Part shown: in pieces, positions 1 to 5,656 of the stretch
How the letters are laid out: each line of letters starts with the position of its first letter
How positions within the stretch are numbered: the first letter of the stretch is position 1
From: Candidatus Omnitrophica bacterium CG07_land_8_20_14_0_80_50_8
GTDB lineage: Bacteria; Omnitrophota; Gorgyraeia; 2-02-FULL-51-18
DNA: 5,916 nucleotides
Assembly: GCA_002779345.1 (NCBI GenBank)
Contig: PEWW01000171.1
Location: 1-5,916 of the forward strand
Direction: 5' to 3'
Program-made: the position numbers and the translations under genes
The notes under the pieces: generated by a model
Seen by the model: only the letters and a program-made list of their open reading frames with translations
Database searches by the model: none
What the model was told of the DNA's origin: nothing

Positions 1-378
1 CTTGATCTTTTCATCGGGATCGTCGAACGCCCAACGGTCGATAAAATGCACCGACCCGATGACATAGTCATAAGGAAAAGCTCGAAGAATGGCTTGGGTT
101 TTTTTCTCAAAACCAGGAATGAAATCCGCCTCCAGAGCCAGTTTAATCGTAAGATTTTTGTATTGATTCTGCACGCGACGAATCATCTCGTGATACAACG
201 GTAACTGGGAATAACCCATCGTATAACGGGCGTCTTCATGCGCGACCAACGGCGCATGGTCCGCGAAACCTATCTCAGACAGACCCTTTTTAAGCGCCTG
301 TTCCACGTATTCTGCCGGCTCGCCCACCGCGTGGCCGCAAAGCGGCGTGTGGTTGTGATAGTCAACTTTGGGTAACAT
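1..378 (-). CDS. hisJ/hisK: Histidinol-phosphatase-like PHP-domain phosphoesterase (3' end cut by window edge)
   Basis: The first 126 residues of a PHP-family metal-dependent phosphoesterase are present; the C-terminal half runs off the left edge (the family is usually about 260-270 aa). Visible motifs are VDYHNHTPLCGHA (H8, H10, H16), GFADHAP (D40, H41), ALEADF (E83) and YDYVIGSVHFI (H111), the metal-binding positions of HisJ/HisK-type histidinol-phosphatases. The WAFDDPDEKI stretch is also typical of that subfamily. The expected reaction is hydrolysis of L-histidinol phosphate to histidinol in cytoplasmic histidine biosynthesis, but PHP paralogues act on other phosphoesters and no other his gene is in view. 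The ATG at 378 lies 3 nt after the oxidoreductase stop, so this is the fourth visible gene of the operon, probably translated by reinitiation. The start is supported because the first metal motif begins at residue 6-8, as usual for the family. Confidence 0.85.
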   Translation of the reverse strand, partial: MLPKVDYHNHTPLCGHAVGEPAEYVEQALKKGLSEIGFADHAPLVAHEDARYTMGYSQLPLYHEMIRRVQNQYKNLTIKLALEADFIPGFEKKTQAILRAFPYDYVIGSVHFIDRWAFDDPDEKIK

Positions 379-381
379 GAT

Positions 382-1530
382 TTATCTCACAAATCTTCCC
401 GGCGACAACGCCTTGACCAACGCAGGTTCGCGTTTCCTTCCTAAGATCAAATCGCTCGCGAAATCTCCAACCGCAAAACTTGTCGTCATGCCGTGACCGC
501 CGAGGCCGGCTACCCAAAAAAATCCTTTGAGGCGAGAGTCTTCTCCTATCACGAAGCGGCTATCCGGCGAGATAGTTCTTAGGCCGGATTTGATACTCTT
601 GATCGAAACGAGCCTAAATTGGTTTGAAAAACCATTCAATTTTTTTCGAAGCGCGCTCTCCGCTTTAGGATCATTCGTCTCTTTTTGGACCGTCAGGGTT
701 ATATTTTTCATCCGCCTCGTATCGCAAGCGCTTAAAAGTAATGATCGCCCTTGAGGACGAAAATAAAAATTACGGGTCAAATCCCAAACAAACGGCCATG
801 AAGCGCTGAACGGGTCAAACGGTTTGGCCAGCAATAGATGCCGGCGATAGGCTCTAAGCAAAATCGGCGCAGCTTCAGCTTCGTGAGCGACTGCCCCTGC
901 CCACGCGCCGGCCGCGTTCACAATCCGACGCGTCAAAAATGTCTTATCGCCCGCCGCGACGCGGAAATAACGCCCTTCTTGTTTGATGGATTTTAACGTA
1001 TGCCCCAAGAGTACCGGCACTCGTCTTTTTTTGAGCGCGTTATAAAAACCGTGTATCAAAGCATCGATGTCAATCATCGCGTCACTGGAGCAAAAGAGGG
1101 ATTTTTTAAAATCACCTCCTTCCAAAAGCGGCACGCGCGTTACCGCTTCCTCATGCGAAAACCATTGGGCGGTCAACCCCTCATTTTTTAAAATCGACGC
1201 TGTTTTTTTTAATTCATTGATTTCTTTATCTTTCGCCAACAAAAGCGAGCCGTTGGGCACAAGCCTCGTGCCCGTCCATCCTTTTTTTTCACACTGGGCC
1301 AAGCACCGCCTGCCTTGACAGGCGAGCTTCGCTAACACCGGATCCGCGATCGCCTGGCGAATCATACCGGCGTTCCTTCCGGACGCGTGACCGCCAAGCT
1401 TTGGATCGTGCTCAATCACCACCAGGCGTTTGACCCCCTTTTTCGATAAATGATAGGCCGTCGAAAGTCCGGCGAAACCCGCGCCAACAATCAACGCATC
1501 GAGCGCATCATTTCTAAATTTACGTGTCAT
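382..1530 (-). CDS. FAD-dependent oxidoreductase of the DAO (amino-acid oxidase/dehydrogenase) family
   Basis: A 382-residue flavoprotein of normal DAO-family length. An N-terminal Rossmann fold carries GAGFAG (residues 16-21) with an acidic strand end (VVIEHD, E40). Next comes SGRNAGMIRQ (50-59), which in this family lies near the isoalloxazine ring, then IVNAAGAWAG (203-212). The C-terminal FAD motif is RTISPDSRFVIGED (318-331) followed by FFWVAGLGGHGMTTSFAVGD (337-356). The GFFWVAG-type ending resembles D-arginine dehydrogenase and glycine-oxidase-like enzymes, which oxidise amines or amino acids to imino acids. The substrate cannot be read from the sequence. No signal peptide is seen, so it should be cytoplasmic. 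It starts in an ATGA overlap with the upstream phosphomutase-like gene and ends 3 nt before the PHP phosphatase. Several A7-A8 runs encode Lys-Lys pairs, but the frame is intact. Confidence 0.85.
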   Translation of the reverse strand: MTRKFRNDALDALIVGAGFAGLSTAYHLSKKGVKRLVVIEHDPKLGGHASGRNAGMIRQAIADPVLAKLACQGRRCLAQCEKKGWTGTRLVPNGSLLLAKDKEINELKKTASILKNEGLTAQWFSHEEAVTRVPLLEGGDFKKSLFCSSDAMIDIDALIHGFYNALKKRRVPVLLGHTLKSIKQEGRYFRVAAGDKTFLTRRIVNAAGAWAGAVAHEAEAAPILLRAYRRHLLLAKPFDPFSASWPFVWDLTRNFYFRPQGRSLLLSACDTRRMKNITLTVQKETNDPKAESALRKKLNGFSNQFRLVSIKSIKSGLRTISPDSRFVIGEDSRLKGFFWVAGLGGHGMTTSFAVGDFASDLILGRKREPALVKALSPGRFVR

Positions 1531-1541
1531 TTGGTCCCTTC
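1527..1541 (-). promoter_or_regulatory. Shine-Dalgarno and ATGA coupling junction between the ApgM-like and FAD oxidoreductase genes
   Basis: The ATG of the oxidoreductase (1530-1528) overlaps the TGA of the preceding gene (1529-1527). A GAAGGG motif at 1541-1536 lies 5 nt upstream of the ATG, inside the end of the upstream gene. This is the standard architecture for translational coupling, so the two proteins are probably made in a linked ratio. The overlap and motif are seen directly; coupling is inferred. Confidence 0.65.
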
Positions 1542-2744
1542 TTTAATGAAAGCGTCCATTAATTCGTAGCCTTTTTCAATGAACCTGCCGGACAATCCGG
1601 CTGTTTTTTCTGAGAATTTTTTAGGGCCTTTTTGTTCTTTTCGCCGATCGTAAATCAAGAAAGGCACCGGACCGGCCGCATGCGTCCGTGACTCTACACA
1701 AGTTTGGTGATCCGATACAATCATAAGCCGGTAATCTTTAAATTCTGAAAGGCTTTTTCGCAAGGTGCCGATCACCAGGCGATCCACATCCTCAATCGCC
1801 TTGATTTTAAGTTTCAAATTGCCTATATGCCCGGCTTCGTCGGGTGATTCGATATGGACGATCACAAAATCACGGCTTCTTAAGGCATTGACCGCGTATT
1901 CGGCCTTGCCGATGTAATTGGTGTCGAAATACCCTGTCACTCCGGGCACACGGATGACATCGAGTCCCGCGTGAATCGCTATTCCCTTTACAAGATCAAC
2001 CGCCGTAATCACCGCCCCATGAAAACCATACCGCTTAAAATACGAAGGAAATGCAGGGGAATGACCTTGGCCCCAGCACCAGATCATGCTGGCCTGCCCC
2101 TTTCCGTCAAGCAGACGTTTCTTATTGACCGGATGATTTTTAAAAAGCTCACGCGATTCCTCCATAAGATCTATCAAAAATTTTGCTTCCGGGCCCTTTG
2201 GAAAAAAATTTTGATACGCTTGCCCCATGACGTCATGCGGAGGCGTACACACGATGCGGTCCATGTCATGGGCTGGGTCTTGACAAACCATGAGATTTCT
2301 ATACCCCGTGCCATGCCCCGGATAGAAACAAATTTTGGCGGGACCTTTTGCGGTTAATTTTTCATTCAAAGATTCAAGAAGGTTCCTTGCCTCGCCTAGA
2401 CTGATGTGGTCGGCGCTAAAATCTTCAAGAAGGTCCCCTTCCAGAGTAACGAGATTGCACCGGAAAGCGATTTCGTTGGCTTCTAGCTTTATCCCATGTT
2501 CAGCTGCCTCCAGCGGGCCCCGGCCCGTAAAATATACGGCCGGGTCGTAGCCAAAAATGCTCATACAGCCAATGTCCGTGCCGGGCGTAAATCCTTTGGG
2601 AATGTTACAGCTTAAGCCCGCCATCCCGTGGCTTGAGTAATAATCCATCTCCGGAGTCGCAGCAGCTTCAAGCGGGGTTTGGCCGCCTAAGGATCCGACG
2701 GGTTCGTCACCCATTCCATCGAGGATAACGACAATGTATTTCAT
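1527..2744 (-). CDS. apgM: ApgM/ThrB2-like alkaline-phosphatase-superfamily enzyme (2,3-BPG-independent phosphoglycerate mutase or proposed homoserine kinase)
   Basis: A 405-residue full-length member of the archaeal-type cofactor-independent phosphoglycerate mutase family. Metal-ligand motifs match the superfamily: ILDGMGDEP (D9), PGTDIGCMSIFGYDP (T56, D57), SPDEAGH (D302, H306), SDHQT (D345, H346) and THAAGPVPF (H355). TGRGPLEAA (73-81) and AFRCNLVT (93-100) are also characteristic. Two activities are proposed for this group: interconversion of 3- and 2-phosphoglycerate in glycolysis, and phosphorylation of homoserine in organisms lacking classical ThrB. The ESRELFKNHPVN and MIWCWGQG segments look to me closer to the proposed homoserine-kinase branch, but no threonine-pathway neighbour is present, so the activity is open. 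The usual nucleophile serine is replaced by T56 (codon ACG). The start is supported by the conserved MKYIVVILDG opening and by an AAGGTG element 7 nt upstream. It lies 19 nt after nrnA. Confidence 0.85.
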   Translation of the reverse strand: MKYIVVILDGMGDEPVGSLGGQTPLEAAATPEMDYYSSHGMAGLSCNIPKGFTPGTDIGCMSIFGYDPAVYFTGRGPLEAAEHGIKLEANEIAFRCNLVTLEGDLLEDFSADHISLGEARNLLESLNEKLTAKGPAKICFYPGHGTGYRNLMVCQDPAHDMDRIVCTPPHDVMGQAYQNFFPKGPEAKFLIDLMEESRELFKNHPVNKKRLLDGKGQASMIWCWGQGHSPAFPSYFKRYGFHGAVITAVDLVKGIAIHAGLDVIRVPGVTGYFDTNYIGKAEYAVNALRSRDFVIVHIESPDEAGHIGNLKLKIKAIEDVDRLVIGTLRKSLSEFKDYRLMIVSDHQTCVESRTHAAGPVPFLIYDRRKEQKGPKKFSEKTAGLSGRFIEKGYELMDAFIKEGTK

Positions 2745-2763
2745 TTCACCGGCACCTTCCCTG

Positions 2764-3732
2764 CTAACTGACTAATGCCTCAAGATCTTTGAGCAAGTTT
2801 GCTTTATCTTTTTCTGAATTACGGATCGCGCAGCCCGCGGAATTGTGATGTCCGCCGCCGCCGAAATTTTTCGCGACGTTCGCGATGTTAATCCCGTATT
2901 TGGATCGAAGACTGACCCTAAACTTTTTCTTTTCCGTTTCTCTGAAAACCACGGCAATCTTGACGCCTTCAATAGACCGCAAATCATCCGCGACCGCGTC
3001 CACATCCGAAATATGCGCGCCAAAGCGCTTAAAATCATTTTGATAAACCGTAGACCAGGCGACCACGCCGCTAGCGGAGAAACTCGCGTTCATCATGGCG
3101 TACCCTGAAAGTTTTGCCACCGACCGGCTCTTTTTCCAATAAGACTCCTCGATCAGGCGCTGCATATCCACGCCCTTCCTTACCAGACGGCTGCAAATAT
3201 CAAACGTCTTAGAGCGAATGTTCGTGAACCTAAAAGAGCCGCTGTCTACAATGATTGAGGTCAACAAACAGGTCGCGATCGCCGGCGTGATCTCTACTTT
3301 GAGGACTTTGATCAGTTCGTAAACAATCTCACCGACCGCCGTGGCCTCTTCTTCGACTAATTGGATTTTTCCGAACGAGTCCCCGAAATCGTGGTGATCT
3401 ATTTGAACGGTGGATTTAGAACGGAAAAATGACGCGCGAAGGGACCCTAATTGGGTCACACTGCCGCAGTCCACCGCAACAGACACATCCGCCGTTTCAT
3501 GAGTGTCGGTCAATATCAATTCACTGCCGGGTAGGAACTGAAAACGCGGCGGTACACTGTCCTGGCACAATAGGACAACCTGTTTGCCCATCAATATAAA
3601 AGTATGCCCCAACGCCAAGAGACAACCGATGGTGTCTCCATCAGGATTTACATGAGAGACGACAATAATTTTGTTAGCATTTCGAATAACCTTTATGGCT
3701 TTCGAAATATTTGTGTATAAACCCGTTCCCAT
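2764..3732 (-). CDS. nrnA: DHH/DHHA1-family NrnA-like oligoribonuclease / pAp phosphatase
   Basis: A 322-residue protein with both domains of the NrnA family. The N-terminal DHH phosphoesterase domain shows SHVNPDGDTIG (H27, D31, D33), VAVDCG (D88), the signature QIDHHDF (D112-H113-H114) and SIIVDSGSFRFTN (D163), which coordinate two divalent metals, usually Mn. The C-terminal DHHA1 substrate-binding domain ends with the glycine-rich GGGGHHNSAGC (291-301). Family members degrade 2-5 nt RNAs and dephosphorylate 3'-phosphoadenosine 5'-phosphate (pAp), and some also cleave linear or cyclic dinucleotides; the exact substrate cannot be told from sequence. It is cytoplasmic. It is the first gene of the visible operon, preceded by an AT-rich gap. 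The ATG at 3732 has no clear Shine-Dalgarno, but the distance to the first motif fits the family and no better in-frame start is seen. Confidence 0.9.
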   Translation of the reverse strand: MGTGLYTNISKAIKVIRNANKIIVVSHVNPDGDTIGCLLALGHTFILMGKQVVLLCQDSVPPRFQFLPGSELILTDTHETADVSVAVDCGSVTQLGSLRASFFRSKSTVQIDHHDFGDSFGKIQLVEEEATAVGEIVYELIKVLKVEITPAIATCLLTSIIVDSGSFRFTNIRSKTFDICSRLVRKGVDMQRLIEESYWKKSRSVAKLSGYAMMNASFSASGVVAWSTVYQNDFKRFGAHISDVDAVADDLRSIEGVKIAVVFRETEKKKFRVSLRSKYGINIANVAKNFGGGGHHNSAGCAIRNSEKDKANLLKDLEALVS

Positions 3733-3787
3733 ATTTTATAAGTCATTGCAAATAATATAATTAAAAAAATTAAATCGACGGACAAAC
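3733..3787 (-). promoter_or_regulatory. AT-rich leader of the nrnA operon, possible promoter
   Basis: The stretch just upstream of nrnA is very AT-rich. On the minus strand it contains TATATT (3759-3754), a plausible -10 box, and TTGTCC (3785-3780), a poor -35 candidate at a 20-nt spacing that is longer than optimal. It is the only long non-coding region ahead of the four-gene operon, so a promoter is expected here, but the exact boxes are weak. No riboswitch-like fold was recognised. Confidence 0.3.
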
Positions 3788-3789
3788 CA

Positions 3790-3808
3790 CCTCTTAGGGC
3801 TTAAGAGG
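3790..3808. repeat. Short hairpin in the nrnA upstream gap
   Basis: CCTCTTA (3790-3796) pairs with TAAGAGG (3802-3808) around a 5-nt loop. Neither strand has a T-tract after the stem, so it is not a classical intrinsic terminator. It could be a regulatory dyad just upstream of the putative nrnA promoter, or chance. Confidence 0.3.
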
Positions 3809-3865
3809 CTCCATAGGATTCACCTTACCAAATGCCCCCGAGGAAATCAAGAATATATGACTTTA

Positions 3866-3988
3866 AATGACCAAGCACCCATCAATAGATAAACTCCAAT
3901 GACCAAATCCCAAATAATAACCAATGACCAAATTCCAAACACCAAAGGTTCGGTTATTGTTTGACTGGTTTACCGGTTATTGGAATTT
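3866..3988. repeat. Degenerate AATGACCAAA-type intergenic repeat
   Basis: CCAATGACCAAAT occurs exactly at 3896-3908 and 3921-3933, with a shorter copy (AATGACCAA) at 3866-3874, so the period is roughly 25-30 nt. On the other side, CGGTTATTG at 3951-3959 recurs within CCGGTTATTGG at 3973-3983. AATAACC (3916-3922) and AAATTCC (3930-3936) are complementary to GGTTATT (3952-3958 and 3975-3981) and to GGAATTT (3982-3988), giving a loose inverted organisation. No open reading frame or RNA gene is seen. The repeat ends 1 nt before the msrA stop codon. It resembles low-complexity intergenic repeats from uncultured bacteria; the mechanism of spread is unknown. Confidence 0.6.
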
Positions 3989-3989
3989 A

Positions 3990-4592
3990 TTAATTTAAAC
4001 CCTTTAACACTTCAGCTATTTGACGGGATTGGGTGTGAATGACACAGGTGCCGTTCGGGTTCTTTTTAAGATATTTTTGATGGTATTCTTCGGCGGGATA
4101 AAACTCAGCGGCCGGTTTCACTTCGGTGACGATCCGGCCCTTAAAGACCTTGGACTTGGCCGGCCTCTCGATCGTCTGCTGAGCCAGTCGTTCCTGGATG
4201 CTGTCATAATAAAAGATGGCTGAACGGTACTGTGTGCCGATATCGTTCCCCTGTTGGTTGGGTGTTGTGGGATCGTGAGTGCTAAAGAAGGTTTCCAGCA
4301 ACTTGGCATAGGTGATCTTTGACGGATCAAACGTGATCTCGATGGATTCGGCATGGCCTGTCTTTCCCGTACAAACCATTTCATAGGTAGGATCACTGAC
4401 GCGGCCGCCGGTATAACCCACGCGCGTCGAGACGACGCCGTCCATTTCCCCGAAAAGTTTTTCCATGCCCCAAAAACAACCGCCGGCAAAAGTCGCGGTC
4501 TCGATTGATGTCTTCATGGATTCGGCTCTCGCAATCTCCGTAAAATTCTGACATAAAACAAGGACAGCTAAAATACCCAAAACATATTTCAT
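3990..4592 (-). CDS. msrA: Peptide methionine-S-sulfoxide reductase MsrA, probably exported
   Basis: A 200-residue complete MsrA. It reduces the S-epimer of methionine sulfoxide in proteins or as free amino acid, using thioredoxin-like reductant. The catalytic motif is GGCFWGME (C39, F40, W41), followed by RVGYTGG (57-63), GHAESIEI (E82), HDPTTPNQQGNDIGTQYRSAIFY (106-128) and EEYHQKYL (168-175). The resolving cysteine is C183 in NPNGTC. The first 23 residues form a signal peptide: K2, a hydrophobic core VLGILAVLVL and an ARA-ES cleavage site, so the enzyme probably acts in the periplasm. C14 is not in a good lipobox because the preceding residue is leucine. M26 (codon 4517-4515) would give a cytosolic start, but the signal peptide is convincing and an AAGG lies 6 nt before the ATG at 4592. 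Repeats border the gene on both sides, so it is probably monocistronic. Confidence 0.93.
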   Translation of the reverse strand: MKYVLGILAVLVLCQNFTEIARAESMKTSIETATFAGGCFWGMEKLFGEMDGVVSTRVGYTGGRVSDPTYEMVCTGKTGHAESIEITFDPSKITYAKLLETFFSTHDPTTPNQQGNDIGTQYRSAIFYYDSIQERLAQQTIERPAKSKVFKGRIVTEVKPAAEFYPAEEYHQKYLKKNPNGTCVIHTQSRQIAEVLKGLN

Positions 4593-4602
4593 TGTAAACC
4601 TT

Positions 4603-4731
4603 GTATGTTTTCCTCCCCTTACGAAGGGGAGGCGGCCGCCAAAGGCGGCCGGAGGGGTCGGTAGGGGCGCACGGCCGTGCGCCCCTACAAACCTCCCCTA
4701 GCCCCTCCTTCGTAAGGAGGGGCAACTTTAT
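4603..4731. repeat. Composite palindromic repeat element (MITE/REP-like, four hairpins)
   Basis: Four adjacent palindromes fill the gap between the nuclease and msrA. 4612-4632 has 9-bp arms around an ACG loop. 4633-4651 has 8-bp CGGCCGCC/GGCGGCCG arms around AAA. 4661-4688 is a perfect 28-nt palindrome with no spacer, centred on ACGGCCGT. 4702-4722 has 9-bp arms around a CGT loop. The outer hairpins are inverted copies of each other (17 of 21 positions match; shared core CCTTACGAAGG). This looks like a non-autonomous mobile or structured intergenic repeat. No transposase is present and target-site duplications are not obvious. The outer limits are approximate. The stems could terminate transcription or protect transcript ends, though no T-tract follows them. 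The element overlaps the 3' end of the nuclease gene. Confidence 0.8.
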
Positions 4732-5638
4732 ATTTCTCACAAACCTTGTAGAAATTGCAATAATTACACAATCGGGTATTGGTCGTGAACGCGAAATTTT
4801 CCCGGGGTTTTGGAATATTTTTTCCGACGTCGCTTAAAAGTTCGCGCATGGCACGAATACTCGCTAGCATCGTCTCTTGGGTGCCTTGGATCAACGCGTC
4901 ATTGACCGCCTTTTCGCTTACGACCGGCGCGCGATCCGTCAGATAAAACAGGAACGCCTGAATATCAGAAACCGGAATCTCCCACCGCTTCATCGCGTAC
5001 ATCGCATAGGCGCCGATTTGAACCGTGGCTGCCTCATGGTCGTTTTTGCCGGTCTTCCAGTCAAAGATCTCGATTTTACCGTTTTTTTGCCTGGCAAAAT
5101 CAAGTTTGACGTAGATCTTGGCGTCCGCGAATTCGAATTCTTCCAGATCCTCGATCACAAGCCAAGCGTTCTTATCGTCCGCGGCCATTTCTTTAAAAAG
5201 AGCTGACCCATAAAAGTTTTTTAGACATTCGGCCGAGCTGTCGTGAAACTCCTTCCAAACCGCGTCAGAAATTTCTCTTTCATATTCGTGCTCAAAAAGA
5301 CCCAAATTTTTCTTAGGGTCATCCCAGTATTTTTTAGCCTTGGAAGATCTATAATCGCATCTCATAATCTGCGTCAGACGCGCAAGCGCGGTATCAAGCG
5401 TGACCGGTTGGCCGATCTTTAAGGATTTCAGGACGTCTTCGATAACATGATGAACCGTCTCGCCCTTCCAAGCCCAACGGTTCTTCAGATTCTTTAAAAC
5501 ATAGGCCATGCGCGCTTCTTTGGGGGCGTTCCGGTCCCAACCGCCCCACGAAGCATAGCGGTTATAAAAATATTTTCTCTGACACTCCCTGAATTCTTCG
5601 TCACGGGATTTGGACCAGGAGAAAACATTTTCTATCAT
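4685..5638 (-). CDS. Stand-alone PD-(D/E)XK (RecB/Cas4-like) nuclease with iron-sulphur cysteine set
   Basis: A 317-residue RecB-family nuclease. In order: FSWSKSRDEEFRECQRKYFY with the first cluster cysteine (C19); YASWGGWDRNAPKEAR (28-43); the GETVH motif (59-63, H63); YVKLDF with acidic D180; IFDWKTGK with D193 and K195, the DxK catalytic core; QIGAY (Q207, Y211), the QxxxY motif; and CNYCNFYKVC with C291, C294 and C300. One N-terminal plus three C-terminal cysteines is the 4Fe-4S arrangement of AddB and Cas4. It is longer than Cas4 (about 200 aa) and lacks the helicase region of AddB. It probably cuts DNA, for example in repair, but the partner is unknown and no cas1, cas2 or helicase gene is nearby. 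The ATG at 5638 has no clear Shine-Dalgarno but fits the family N-terminus and lies 18 nt after the upstream stop. Residues 306-317 and the TAG stop come from the adjacent repeat. Confidence 0.85.
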   Translation of the reverse strand: MIENVFSWSKSRDEEFRECQRKYFYNRYASWGGWDRNAPKEARMAYVLKNLKNRWAWKGETVHHVIEDVLKSLKIGQPVTLDTALARLTQIMRCDYRSSKAKKYWDDPKKNLGLFEHEYEREISDAVWKEFHDSSAECLKNFYGSALFKEMAADDKNAWLVIEDLEEFEFADAKIYVKLDFARQKNGKIEIFDWKTGKNDHEAATVQIGAYAMYAMKRWEIPVSDIQAFLFYLTDRAPVVSEKAVNDALIQGTQETMLASIRAMRELLSDVGKNIPKPRENFAFTTNTRLCNYCNFYKVCEKYKVAPPYEGGARGGL

Positions 5639-5656
5639 GGCGCGCTATGAATTGGA

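Noticed and set aside
1971..2357. Plus-strand frame of 128 residues, and other plus-strand frames such as 527-754, 1000-1318, 2335-2550, 2845-3108, 4877-5206 and 5610-5810
   Set aside because: All lie antisense to genes with clear family motifs and show no recognisable domain composition.
3790..3808. Intrinsic terminator
   Set aside because: The stem lacks a following T-tract on either strand and has only 7 bp with modest GC content.
3866..3988. CRISPR-like array
   Set aside because: Units are short, AT-rich, irregular in spacing and degenerate, with no uniform spacers and no cas1/cas2 nearby.
4393..4740. Minus-strand frame of 115 residues with a KLPLLTKEGLGEV-like N-terminus
   Set aside because: It is the palindromic repeat read in another frame, running into msrA out of frame; low-complexity repeat translation, not a gene.
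4685..5638. Assignment as cas4
   Set aside because: The protein is about 100 residues longer than Cas4, has a distinctive insert, and no CRISPR components are in the window.
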